From Centrapalus pauciflorus (lineage: Eukaryota > Streptophyta > Magnoliopsida > Asterales > Asteraceae): a DNA stretch of 64,000 nucleotides. The notes under the pieces are model-generated. The model saw only the letters and a list, made by a program, of their open reading frames with translations. It did no database searches and had not been told where the DNA came from. Position 1 is the first letter of the stretch, and the number at the start of each line of letters is the position of its first letter. A program made the translations under genes and the position numbers. Of the stretch, positions 10,635-21,738 are shown piece by piece. The stretch is from assembly GCA_020465985.1 (NCBI GenBank), contig JAANYP010006977.1, positions 1 to 64,000 on the forward strand, written 5' to 3'.

Positions 10635-11366
10635 CATGGATTTTAATCCTTCAAAATGCTAACATCTTCATATAACCACATATTAATCACATGCATGAGT
10701 TTTATTTGAATGTTGCAACACTAATCCGTATCCAATTTGATGATTTTTTATGACATTTGAAACATAACTAACCTATAGGTACCGTAGGTTCCAAAACATT
10801 CAGAATAACACTTTTCATTTAAAAATTTTACCTTGGAATTCTTGTATACTTTTGATGCTTATATCTTGCTTGATGATTATTGTCTTGAATTTCGATTTTG
10901 TTTAAGCTCTTTGTGATGGATTAAAGATGAAGCCATGAGTTTTGAAAGAGTTTGGGAGAACTCTCAATTTCTTCCAAATTGATAAATGAGCAGGGAAATA
11001 AGTTTTTGGGTATTTATATAAATAATATTTGCTTAATTCACACATTGACCACAAAACTTGTATTTCTTTTATATTAATACGACAAACTTTATATTTAAAA
11101 CCTATGACTTAATTGTAACTTTTATTACCTTAAAATTTTAATCACTTAGTACAAATTTCATTTAACCTATTACTTAACGTTAAGCTTGTTTAATCGCCGA
11201 TGCATTTTGAGGAAAATTGTTGTGTCGTTAGTATTTTTTGTATTGTTAGTCTGATAAAAAAAATAAATGAATCTACTTATAGTTTGATGAACCTGTTGAT
11301 TTTACACTCACAATAATTGATGTGATGACAGTTTGTGGTTGAATTTTCATTCCAAGGGATTGTAAG
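10635..11366. other. Unassigned AT-rich spacer between A and F
   Basis: About 730 bases with no ORF of note. The first bases, CATGG, would be copy A's target duplication, but its partner is outside the window. The middle (about 11040-11110) resembles decayed LTR-like DNA, without boundaries I can define. The last five bases, GTAAG (11362-11366), form one side of F's target duplication. Confidence 0.4.
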
Positions 11367-11434
11367 TGTAGGTCCCGAATTAATCGAGCAACACATATAA
11401 TCAAAACATATATTAATAAGATTACGAATGAGAA
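11367..11434 (-). repeat. Left (3') LTR of F, outer segment
   Basis: Starts TGTAGGTCCC on the plus strand and matches the first 68 bases of the right LTR of F at 22736. It ends in GAGAA, the 5-bp duplication made when E inserted. Confidence 0.9.
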
Positions 11435-11746
11435 TGTTGGGTACTATTATATATAGAGTTGAAAAACAATATATTGTAATAGTTAAAAGGGTGTATTTTG
11501 TAAATACTCAATTGTTGTATTTGAGTATAAATAGTAAGTGGGATAATAGAAGAAGGAGATCTGACAAAATAGATGTTGAGATACGAATGAATGCATGTTA
11601 AGAGAAGATTGCTTAGCAAGAAAGTCAAGAAGATCAATGTAATATTTCTTCTCTCATTAATCAAGCATTCGGTTTTATGTGTTTATGATAATTGTTTATA
11701 TGAATTGTGTTGTATATGATTGAATTGCATGAAAAGTGAATTCACA
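11435..11746 (+). repeat. 5' LTR of E
   Basis: 312 bp, TGTTGGGTAC to GAATTCACA. TATAAATA at 11526-11533 is the likely promoter. Near-identical to 16401-16711. Confidence 0.93.
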
Positions 11747-11748
11747 AT

Positions 11749-11760
11749 TGGTATCAGAGC
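11749..11760 (+). other. Primer binding site of E
   Basis: TGGTATCAGAGC, two bases after the 5' LTR, complementary to initiator Met tRNA: a Copia-type primer site. Confidence 0.93.
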
Positions 11761-12192
11761 CTAATATGGCTGAATTTGAGTGAATTTTGAATCTGAAATC
11801 GTTTTTTTTAGAACACTGTTATATTCATTTTTTTGAAAATTCGAAAATCAATTGAGGATTTTGATTCTGTGGATGAAATGATCTGATATTTGGATCGAAG
11901 GTGCGAACTTTAAAGATGAATTCAATGATATAAGTATCAAATTTTAATTCCAAACACACAGAATTTAATTGAGAATTTTCAGATTTTTTTGAAAAAGTGT
12001 GTGTTCTTGAGATTTTTGGTTTTTAATCGAGAATTAGTCAAAGTGATTTCACAAAAGTTGTTTCTGCTATTAAAACGAATCTTCGAAATCAATTTGAGGT
12101 CATTTCATGGATTTTTGTTGAAAAAGTTTGGATCTGATCTTGATTTTGTTGAAAAATGATAAAACTCGGGCATAACTAAAATTCATAGTGTC

Positions 12193-12552
12193 ATTCGAGT
12201 TTTATAAAGAAGGCATTCGAGTTTTATAAAGAAGGCATTCGAGTTTTATAAAGAAGGGATTCGAGTTGATCAAAGAGAGTAAATCGAGGAACTTTATATT
12301 CTATTCGAGTTCATGCTTTAAGCTTCATTAATCGAGTTTTATGCTTCATTAATCGAGTTTTATACTTCATTAATCGAGTTTCAAGCTTCATTAATCGAGT
12401 TTCAAGCTTCATCGTTCGAGTTTCAAGCTTCATCATTCGAGTTTCATCAAGCTTATTCGAGTTTCATTCTTCTTCAATCGAGTTTGATAGTGTTTCAATC
12501 GAGTTTCATTATTCTTCATTCGAGTTGAATCCTTATTCATTCGAGTTTCATC
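12193..12552 (+). repeat. Array of about 18 WTCGAGTT motifs in the leader of E
   Basis: The motif ATTCGAGTTT or AATCGAGTTT recurs about 18 times in 360 bases, mostly every 20-22 bases. The spacers fall into subtypes (TATAAAGAAGGC three times, then CTTCATTA and CAAGCTTCAT types). It lies between the primer site and the gag-like start, so it should be in the transcript leader. Confidence 0.85.
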
Positions 12553-12892
12553 ATACTATTGACTGTTTGACCTTAAGTGCTTAAATTGGCCATAACTTTT
12601 GACTGGAACGTCGTTAGAAGGCCTACCATACGTCAAATCGAAGCTTGAACAGAGATCTACATTTCTAGAACCGGCAAAGCCGGTTCGGTAAATTTTCGAG
12701 GCCCAAATCCACTCCGAAAAAAAAGTTACGGGCATTTTTTTTGCAGAAAATCTAAAATTTCAAACGTCAAAAAGTCATTTCAGAGCTGATTTTTCACAAG
12801 TTATCATTTTCAGATATAATTCTCAAAGTTTTATCAGAATTCACTCATTTTTCCATAAAAGATCTTGAAAGTTCATTTTTCTGTAATTCATA

Positions 12893-14105
12893 ATGGTGTT
12901 TGAACAATTTTCAAAGTCTGAGCTAATTGCCAAACTTACTGAATCTGAAAAGATTCGTAAGAACAATTACGACATTCTCGTTCAGTTAAATATTAATAAA
13001 CATTTGGCGTTACGTGACGTACAAATACTGAATGAAGAAATTTCAGAGCTTAAAAGAAAAACAAAACTCTGAGAGTTGTGCTCATCAATTGAAAATATCT
13101 GAATTACTTAAAGAACTTGATGAGCTGAAACAAGAAAATTTTCAGAATGCAACTCAACTGAAATATCTTTTGCCTGAAAGATCTGATCTTTACAAGAAAG
13201 TTAAGGATCTTGAAGATACACTTTCTAAGACAAAACAAACTGGTCAGAATTGTATTAAACAAAAATGAAGAATTTTTTTTGCTCTTCAACAAGAGTTGTC
13301 TTTAACTAAAGATTTGATTGAGAAGGAAAGACATGAGTTCTTACTTAAAGAACAAGATTTTAAATCAAAATCTGAATTGTTTGAAGATGAAAGATAAATG
13401 TTCTTAATCAAAGAACAATCTTTTAAATCTGATTACCAATCATTTGATCATGACAGAATTTCAAATTTAGTCATTATCAAAAGTTTGGAAGATCAGATAC
13501 TTCATCTTACAAAACAATTACATGTGTTTACTTCATCAACTGAGTCAAAGGTTAAGACCCCTTCTTCAGTATGTTTAAAGTCCAATGTTGATCACTCTGG
13601 TTTGTCTTCTGAAAGTGAAGTGAATCTAACTAACTCTGCTAAGTTTGATTCATCTTCAGATCTGAAACTTAAGTATCTTCTCAAGATACATAAAGGCAAA
13701 GACTTAATCCTTGAAAATCTTCCGGTTAAGATTTACACAGGTGAATCTTCAAAGCCTAATGTTTTTAAAGTTTTTGGAAATACTGGTCCGTCTAATCAGA
13801 AAACATTTTCAAAGAAAACGACCACGTATTACCAAGAACATGCCACAACCGGACAGTTTTTCAGGAAGAAGAGTTCAGAAAATTATAATCATTCAAAGTC
13901 AAGTTTCTTTACACACTCAGATATTAAATTATCAAATACTCAAAGAAATTTGTTTTCTGCTTTTGAAAAAGAAGCTGATAATTATAATCTGCAATGGGTA
14001 CCTAAATCCAAGTATAAGTGGGTACCAAAACCTGTTTTTAAATGGGTACCCAAGAGCGCTAACAAGTCTGGATACAAATCTGTTTGGATACCAAAGACAT
14101 CTTAA
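12893..14105 (+). pseudogene. Gag-like coiled-coil gene of E, broken
   Basis: Starts at ATG 12893 (MVFEQFSKSELIAKLTESEK), with at least two frame breaks (near 13070 and 13265) and a stop near 13395. The open pieces are 13032-13268 and 13398-14105. The protein is Lys/Glu/Leu-rich with heptads, so a coiled coil. The C-terminal third carries LPVKIYTGESSK and then KWVPK three times (YKWVPKPVFKWVPK). No UBN2 domain or CCHC knuckle is visible. IYTGESSK also occurs in F at about 19770. It probably corresponds to the segment between gag and protease of a Copia polyprotein; function otherwise unknown. Confidence 0.72.
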
Positions 14106-14123
14106 ATTTTGCAGGTTATAGGT

Positions 14124-14406
14124 TTCTTATCATTTCAGATAAGGACCCGTTCTTCATTTCTATAGGCTCTTGATTACATCAGATCAAGACCCGTGTTTCA
14201 AATCAAGATGGTTTTTAGTCATATCAGACTAGAACCCGGACTTCATCTCAAGAGGCTTCTACTCACAACAGAGTAGAACCCGATCTTCACTGAAATTGGA
14301 TTTTGTACTTTTCAGTACAGAACCCAAGCTAATGGTTTTCAGTTACTTCAGACTAAAACCCAAGCTTCTGCGACAAATGGCTTCTAACCACTTCAGATTA
14401 GAACCC
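14124..14406 (+). repeat. Seven-unit stem-loop array of E
   Basis: Seven units of 22 bases (8-bp stem, 6-nt loop, 8-bp stem) at 14124-14145, 14168-14189, 14213-14234, 14257-14278, 14301-14322, 14337-14358 and 14382-14403. Each is followed at once by CCC. Loop starts are spaced 44, 45, 44, 44, 36 and 45 bases. Loops are mostly ANNTCA (ATTTCA, ACATCA, ATATCA, ACAACA, TTTTCA, ACTTCA twice). The inner stem sequence differs in every unit but stays paired: CTTATC/GATAAG, CTACTC/GAGTAG, TGTAC/GTACA. By eye 54 of 56 pairs are Watson-Crick or GU. It starts 18 bases after the gag-like stop. Confidence 0.85.
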
Positions 14407-15890
14407 GAGTCTGAAAGACAAATATTTCTGGAATTCCTGCCCTGAATTTAACTCTGAAGCTGCATTGATTTAGAGGGAGTTTTATTTTTATAATTTTTTG
14501 CTCCTGATTTAATTTCTCTGAGTTGACTAACTTTGTGTGCTTATTTCAAGGGGGAGTTTCAGACGCACTTTGACGATGACAATTTTCAAAAATGTGTGTC
14601 ATTTTTCACGAAAATATTTGATACACACATAAAATGAGTTTTTTGAGCTGTAAAGCAAAATATTTTCGTAATTTTCTGATTCTCTGAATCTCTCATTGAG
14701 ATTAATTGATTTAATCTCTTTGATGTTCAAAATCTCATTACTTCTGAGATTATCTTTTATATTCTCCCGATCAAAGAATTCTCCCATATTCTCCATGAGC
14801 TAATTCTTTCTATACAAGTCTGATTCATTTCATACCTTATATCAGATTGTACATTTCATTCTGCTATCTCCCAAAGTATCATTCCTAAAATTATCTGAAT
14901 ATCATCTCCAATATCATATAAGTTGGATTTCATCATATCTCATGACCTTTCAAAGCTGAAAATCTTTCTGCTGACTCCGATTATGCACGAATCTGACTGA
15001 TAGGCATAAATATCGCTTCTATGGTCTAACCAGAACCGGAAGACCTACCCAAGAAGCAAACCATCTATAGATTGTGCGGGTGAGGGTTCTTTAGGTTTAT
15101 TAGTTGAGAAGTGTCAGTTATCACGGGATACTGACTGGGTCAGGCAGAGATAAAATGTAAATGAGAGGGATATTGATATTGAAAGGAGATGGTGGTGCAT
15201 CAGATCATGCTTTTGCTATAAAGCTGACTGAATTCATTTCTCAAAAGTGAGCCGGAGGGAGCTTAGTTGAAAAATGCTGAGTGCTGAGAGTTGAGAAAGG
15301 ATTAAAAGAAAAGAAAATCCTACCTAAACTGTGTCGGCTGGGTAATCCACATAATCTATCAAGCCCTAGGCGACTTGATATTGAAAAAGACGTCATGGAC
15401 CCAGTGACGCATGCACTTAACCCCACCAACTACTCAGTAATTTCTCAAAAGATTTCTGTTTCAATAATCACGGAGATATAGCTCATTTCTATCGATATAT
15501 CATTTGAATATTATTGATATTGAATCAAGGAAGACAGTTGCTCCGGTCTCAAATTTCATTTTATGCACATTGTGTCTAGAGCTGATTATATACACTTTTA
15601 GGACACATCGAGTCTAACAGTCTGCGTGACTATAAATTGCTAGTCCACTGTGACTAAGCCGGAACAAATAAGAGTGATTCTTTAATGATAAAGGATTTCA
15701 CGATGACTATATGGAAATCCTACCAGTGTTAATATCACGCCAGCGCTGAACGTAGGTCACATAGTTTATGTCTATTGTGCAAACAGTAATCCTATGTGGA
15801 TCTGGACTTGTTATTTCACAAATGAATTTGTTTCATTTTCTTCAAGTCAAGTTGAAAAGCTTCGACTTAGTTTTGTAAAGAAAAATGAAA
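14407..15890 (+). other. Conserved non-coding region of E, shared with F
   Basis: No coding frame of interest. Blocks match the minus strand of F: CAAGGGGGAGTTT near 14546, the CTATGGTCTAACCAGAAC stretch near 15018, and the segment around 15717-15765 that contains TCCTACCAGTGTTAA and CAGCGCTGAACGTAGGTCAC. Retention of this DNA in both pol-less elements suggests a cis role (packaging, dimerisation or replication); that is inference. Confidence 0.6.
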
Positions 15891-15893
15891 TTT

Positions 15894-16400
15894 TTGAGGG
15901 GGAGTGAGATAGATTTGTTTAGTATAGGGGGAGAGGATATCAATTTGAGGGGGAGAAAATCATTTTGTAATATGTTTGAAATTGTAATTGTTAATCTATT
16001 TCATCTACTGTAAATTCATTGCATTAATATCTCTGAAAAGTTTGCATGATGTTCATATTTCTTATGATCATCATGAGGGGGAGAAAAGCTAGAGTTCAGA
16101 GACAACGGTTGAGTAGATTGAAGACAACTGAAGACAATTGCAACAACTTATCAAGATAAAAGATATTCAAGATTCAAGAGGGAGTGTGCTTACAAGAAAA
16201 GAGTAGATCGGAAAAGAAGAGATGTGAAGATAAGAGAGAAACAAATAAAGAATATTTTATCTGAAGATTCACAGATTGAAGAGAACAGAGACAGAGTTTT
16301 GAAGACTTAGAAGAGATCAAAGAAAAGAAAAAGATTCAAGAAAAGAATCATCCTGAACAAGACTTTAATTGAAAATTGTTTTCATCTCTAAGGGGGAGAT
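15894..16400 (+). other. Polypurine-tract motif cluster of E
   Basis: AGGGGGAG occurs at 15896, 15926, 15948, 16076 and finally 16391, the last directly before the 3' LTR and so the true polypurine tract for plus-strand priming. A sixth copy is at about 14547. Between them the sequence is purine-rich and non-coding. Confidence 0.7.
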
Positions 16401-16711
16401 TGTTGGGTACAATTATATATAGAGTTGAAAAACAATATATTGTAATAGTTAAAGGGTGTATTTTGTAAATACTCAATTGTTGTATTTGAGTATAAATAGT
16501 AAGTGGGATAATAGAAGAAGGAGATCAGACAAAATAGATGTTGAGATACGGATGAATGCATGTTGAGAGAAGATTGCTTAGCAAGAAAGTCAAGAACATC
16601 AATGTAATATTTCTTCTCTCATTAATCAAGCATTCGGTTTTATGTGTTTATGATAATTGTTCATATGAATTGTGTTGTATATGATTGAATTGCATGAAAA
16701 GTGAATTCACA
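16401..16711 (+). repeat. 3' LTR of E
   Basis: 311 bp, TGTTGGGTAC to GAATTCACA, TATAAATA at 16491-16498. Followed by the GAGAA target duplication. Confidence 0.93.
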
Positions 16712-16716
16712 GAGAA

Positions 16717-16978
16717 TAATACCAATAGCGGATACTATAAACCTTGAACGAAGAACACGAAGAACAAAGGTTTATTTCTCTCTATGAATGAACGGCTACA
16801 CGCACTCCTAACACCTTCAAATCTACACACTAAAACCTAATTAACACTTTATATAATAAACCTAATGAGGCCTAAGCCCGTAGGTTAAAATTTTAAAGCC
16901 CGTACATAAATAACCTATGAACTATTAAATAAATACAATTAAACCCCTAGGGTTGATTACAATTAACTAACTTTAACA
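16717..16978 (-). repeat. Left (3') LTR of F, inner segment
   Basis: Continues the LTR of F after E. It matches the rest of the right LTR and ends TTTAACA on the plus strand (TGTTAAAG on the minus). Confidence 0.9.
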
Positions 16979-16990
16979 ATCTCCCCCTTT
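16979..16990 (-). other. Polypurine tract of F
   Basis: Plus-strand ATCTCCCCCTTT is AAAGGGGGAGAT on the element strand, adjacent to the 3' LTR. More C-runs of the same type occur near 17315, 17450, 18919 and 19022. Confidence 0.85.
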
Positions 16991-19118
16991 GTGGTCAAGT
17001 CTGGTTTCTTCAAAATAAGCTTGATCTTCTGATGAAAAATCTCCCTTTTGATTGACCTTCTCTTTCAATAATAGCTTTCACAGATTTCTCAATAGCGGAA
17101 ACCTTCAACTGGAATGTAATAGATGTTCAGCTTTGATAAGAATCTTCAGTCGAACTTGGTATTGAAACTTGTCACTTTGACAATCAGAAGACTTTAACTT
17201 TAACACATGCTTTAGATAGATCGTAGAATGATTTCTTCTTTCAGCTCTAATCTTGAAGCTTTTAAACTTTTAAACATTGACTTTCTTTGATCTCTTCCAC
17301 TTTAACTGTGTTCTCTCCCCCTTGATAATTCAACTGAACACATACTTTTTCATATTAACTTTCTTTTTGGTTGAAACTATCTTTCTCTCCTTGAATTCTT
17401 CAATTATATCTCTCCTTTAGTATTCTTCCCCTTAACTCATAGACTTATTCTCCCCCTCATGATGATTTAAAGAATCTTGATTATCATGTAAACTTCTTAG
17501 ATATCCTTGGGCAAGATGCTTACGCCCCCTTGAAATATGACTCTCTGCTCTTCATCATCACAAATAGTCATCAGGCTTTGCAACCTGTGACATTGAAACA
17601 AGAATTATAGGGAAAAATAACAACCAGGACCACTTAGGTTTCCTGTTAACACAATAGTTATGAACCATGTGACCTACGTTCAGCGCTGGCTTGATGTTAA
17701 CACTGGTAGGATTTCTAATTAATCATCGTGAAATACTTATATTAAGCACCACTATAGTTATTCCAGCTTTGTCACATTAGACAAGCATTAATTGTCACAC
17801 GGACATGACTCAATAAGTGTCCTAAGTAGTGTATAATAAATAACCTCTAGATACAATGTGCAACCAAATGAAGTTTGGAGACCGGAGCGGATGCCTTCCT
17901 GTTTTAATATCAATTAACGTCAAATGAGAAATCGATAGAGTATGTGGTATATCTCCGTGAGAAATGAAACAGTAGCTTTTTGAGAAGCAACTGAGTAGCT
18001 AGAGGGGTTCTGTGGTCCATGACGTCTTTTTCAATACCAAATCTCAACGAATAAGATTTGATTGCATATGTAAGAAACCCAACTATTTGTAGGCTTGGAC
18101 AGGATTTACTTTTCTTTTAATCATTTCTCTCCCCTCAAGCTCTCAAATGCATTTTTCAACTATAGCTCCCTCCGACTGACTTATATTAGTAAAGCATGAT
18201 TTGATCCTCCACAACTAGATCTAAAGACCCTTACCTCTCATCTAATGGAAGGATTACTCCATGGGTAGGTCATGTTCTGGGTAGACCATATGAGTGTGAT
18301 ATATGCCTATATGCTCATGGGGTGCATTTGAGTCAGTAGATATCATCAAACGTGATGAACTTTGAGTTTTGAACTAGCAGTTATAACAAATAACATAGCA
18401 TGCTCGGAAAAACTGCTTTAATGATTTGAGAGTGAACTCGATGAAATGAATCAGATGAGTATGGAGATGAGTTAATGAATCAAATAGAATCAGAATGAGA
18501 TAAATCTGAATGAATGATTCTGATTTGAATGAGATTCGAGATTAATATAGAGATGAGACATCAAAATATGGAGAGAATTATCTGAATGAATGAATAAGAA
18601 TTAAAAAGAATTCAGATATGAACGAATTTAGTAATGAACGAATTCATAGGGTGTGGAGAGATTCTCAGAGAATTGTGATCATGAGATCTGATCAGTCAGA
18701 ATGAATCAGAATAAGTGAATCAGAATGAATGAATGTATCTTGATTGGCATGAAAATTGGACTGATCTCCTCATATGAAACAAAAATTATTTTCACCCCCT
18801 CAAATGAAGACCAGATAAAATCCAAAATAGTTTGCATCATTAAGGGTTAAGAAAAACTCTATAAAAGAAACTTTAACTACGAAAGAAAAACTTTTATTAA
18901 AAAGGTTAAATAAAACTACTCCCCCTACAAGTATGCACTAAAAATTATTTCTTTTAAAAACATCTGCATACTAGCAGAGTGAGAGAAAAAAAATACGTCC
19001 TCGTTAAAGCGTAGTTGAAAACTCCCCCTGCAAATAAGAATAAATATTAGTCAACAGAAAATAAGAGCATAAGATAAGAAAGAAATTCATGCTCCCTGTT
19101 GTCGTTTCGTGCTTGATG
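16991..19118 (-). other. Non-coding 3' half of F, homologous in part to E
   Basis: No protein domain in any frame. It contains the counterpart of E's non-coding region in reverse: the plus strand at 17660-17715 reads GTGACCTACGTTCAGCGCTG and onward, the reverse complement of E near 15720-15765. The AGACCATATG/CTGGGTAGACC area near 18270 matches E near 15018. The rest is AT-rich with TGAATGAATCAGA-type simple repeats (18420-18740). Confidence 0.6.
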
Positions 19119-19221
19119 TTGTTCTAAGCAGAGGTGTTTAGAAGCCATCTCTTTGAGACACGGGTTCTGTACAGATATGCACAGAAGCCATTTCATTGAG
19201 GCTCCGTTCTAGAACTGAAAT
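19119..19221 (-). repeat. Stem-loop units of F
   Basis: On the minus strand, directly at the end of the gag-like gene, are three units of the type seen in E. The one at 19165-19186 has an 8-bp stem (one GU), loop ATATCT, followed by CCC. The one at 19122-19143 has 7 of 8 pairs and loop ACCTCT, and lacks CCC. A third keeps only the loop ATTTCA at 19216-19221, its stem being lost. Loop spacing is 43 bases. Confidence 0.7.
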
Positions 19222-20965
19222 GAGCAGGAGCCATTTACATGCAACACAATCATGTAACTTTTGGTACCCATTGAAGTCAGGTCCTTCTTAGGCAACCATT
19301 TCTGATTAGGTTCCTTCATGACAGTCTTTAGTACCCAGCAGAGAGTGAATGTAGGCCATTTTTGTTTATTTATGTGATGGTTAACTGAGTTATTCCAAAC
19401 GTTAGATACACAACCATTCATAACATGAGCAGAATTACCAAGTTTAGTGGGACGTAAATCAAATAACTGCTTAAAAGAATATTTTAAATACGGTTTATGC
19501 GATATAGAAGCATCACACGAAGCAGCCTTTTGATTAACATCAAATCGAACTTTGTTATTCATTATGACTTGAGAATCAGATGGTTGTGAGTCCTTAGGAT
19601 TCTTGAAACGATTTTTCACTTGAGCAGAAGAGAAGCCTGAGTCATTCTTAGTATAGAACCAGTTATGCCTGTTGTTGGATTTTTCAATCTTTGGTGGTTT
19701 TTGGGAATTCCCTGTACTCTTAAAGTAAGAGTATATTGAGTTTCTTACGACTCCTTTGAAAGAGGATTTGGAAGATTCACCGGTGTAAATCATGATCGGA
19801 ACTTCCAACTTTTCTTTGCGATATCCAAAAGATGTTCCATTTTAAGTTCAGAGTATGATTCGTTGGATTTAAACGACTTTCAACCATGGAATTGTTGATG
19901 ACGAAAACTTGTGGATTTAAATAGTTTTGGTCTAGAACAAGTTGAGATGCCAGCCTCTTAATGGTGGCTAGAAGCTGAAAACAGTCTTCTTACCTCATTA
20001 AACTCATTTTCTTTTCTTAAAAAATTGTTTCTGTCCGAATCGAAAAATTCTTTGGTTTCTGTCAAGTCTAACTCAAGGACATGAATTTTATCACTTAGTA
20101 GTGAAGTGTCGGCTAGAGAAGAATTCAGTCGAGCAATTTCGGCTTTCTTTGAAAAATCTATCCATTCTTGCTCAAAATGTCGTAATGTAGTTTCCAATAT
20201 CTGTTCTAAATCAGAAGCCCGTTGATCTTGAACATAATATGGTATGTATTCACGAGGTTTTGGCAAGGTCGGATCAGTTGTAATCTCTTTTGGTTCAACA
20301 AATTCCTCTTATCTAAAACATTTTTCTAATTTTACTTGAAGAGAATCATAATTTAACCAGTCATAAACAAATTTAATTTGTTTTATATCTGGTCTTGCTC
20401 CGTTTTTCTTCTTCTTCGGCTAACACTCTGGCTAAGTCTTGTTATAGGGCATAATGAATCCCCGACCCATGGTCTCAACATTAAATAAATGACTCTTTTG
20501 GTTGTTGATCATCTCTTTCATGACTCTAGGACAGGTCAACCCAAAACCATCTCTAGACTTCAATTCTCTAGGTTTATACATATTTATGGTTTGATCAGTT
20601 TGGCGACGTTTATAAAATGTATCTTCCATGTCTTTGAGTACGTACTCATATTTGTAAACATAGTCAGACTTATCTGACTTAAGAATTTGATGATCGTATT
20701 CTAGTTGAGACATTTTGGCAGACAAATCATTTTTCTCGTTATTAGCCTTAAACACTTCTTCTTGTAACACTAAGATGTTTGATTTCAAATCAGACTTCTC
20801 ATTTTGAGCATTTCTAAGGGCAATTTGAAATGCATCTAACTTCTTAGCTTCTTTCCGTCGCAAATATAATTCAGCTAAAACTTCTTTAGAAAGAAGACTT
20901 ACCTTAGTGTCGGATGAGGATGAGGACTGTGCCTTGCCTGAAATCTTCTCGTTCGGTCCAGACAT
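19209..20965 (-). pseudogene. Gag-like coiled-coil gene of F, broken
   Basis: Pieces on the minus strand: 20432-20965 (starts MSGPNEKISGKAQSSSSSD, then a long coiled coil rich in Lys/Glu/Asn), 19958-20266 (coiled coil with DLTETKEFFDSDRNNFLRKENEF) and 19209-19808 (starts VPIMIYTGESSKSSFK, then basic, ending near NQKWLPKK). The IYTGESS motif and the basic KW.PK tail match the gag-like gene of E. No UBN2 domain, no CCHC knuckle and no protease motif are visible. Stops and shifts separate the pieces. Confidence 0.72.
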
Positions 20966-21084
20966 ATTGAGATGCTTGCTTGAATATTCAGATGGTGATT
21001 GACTTGACCTTCAATCCAACAATTAGAAAAAAACTTGAAGAAGGATCCGAAAGTTGCAAATTTCGAATCAAAATGATCCGAGAG

Positions 21085-21738
21085 TAGACCTGGCAATTTG
21101 GTACACGGCATGACAGACAGGACACGTATACGACACTAGTTTTCCGTATATGGGTTTTGCAAATTCGTGTTTCGTGTAAATTTGTGTCGACACAAATTGA
21201 AAATACGTGTTTCGTGTGTCTTATACAGGTAAAACACGAATACCTGTTTTAACACGTGTAAGACACGTATAAATATCGTGTTACACGATGATACGCATAA
21301 TACACGTGTAAGACAAGTATAAACTAGGGTTTCAAAATTTCTAAAAAACTTTTAGTCCCACTTAATTTGAAATATGTGAGAAAGTTTGAGTTTATCTCTC
21401 ACATTGATAATATGATAAATGAAATTGTCGACTTGGATATCAAGAAGGAGTCTAGTTCGGTCAAAAGTTCAGCTTTGGTTACAGCCATTAATAGTGGCTT
21501 AAAATACTTTTGATGTGTTGTTCAATACTTGGATTATCACGTATTGGATTTATAATTATATATGTTTTTTTATTAAATTTGTGTTGTCGTGTGACACGTG
21601 TTTTATGCGTGTCGTGTCACGTATCACATGAAATTTTTGCGTATCATGTTCGTGTTTCATATCCAAACACGTTTTATAATTCGTGTCGTGTTCGTGTATT
21701 ACAAATTCGTGACACGATTACACGTATTGACAGGTCTA
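21085..21738. mobile_element. hAT-type MITE inside F
   Basis: 654 bp with short terminal inverted repeats TAGACCTG(G/T)CAA and an interior rich in CGTGTCGTG/ACACGACACG words arranged as inverted repeats. Flanks TCCGAGAG (21077-21084) and TCCGCGAG (21739-21746) match at 7 of 8 bases, as for the 8-bp duplication of hAT elements. No transposase, so non-autonomous. Confidence 0.85.

Larger units (their letters stand above)
11435..16711 (+). mobile_element. E: pol-less LTR retrotransposon inserted in the LTR of F
   Basis: 5277 bp, flanked by a perfect 5-bp target duplication GAGAA (11430-11434 and 16712-16716). LTRs of 312 and 311 bp, with about eight differences by eye. Primer site at 11749-11760 and polypurine tract at 16390-16400. 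Internal order: leader with a TCGAG motif array, broken coiled-coil gag-like gene, stem-loop array, conserved non-coding region, a cluster of AGGGGGAG motifs. No pol domain is present in any frame. It is related to F in gag motif (IYTGESSK), hairpins and the non-coding region. Confidence 0.93.

Noticed and set aside
12193..12552. CRISPR-like look of the repeat array in E
   Set aside because: Repeats are only about 8-10 bases and the spacers are themselves repeated, in a plant retrotransposon leader; not CRISPR.
15241..15481. Opposed ORFs at 15241-15429 and 15281-15481
   Set aside because: No recognisable domain, and they overlap on opposite strands in a region shared with F as non-coding DNA.
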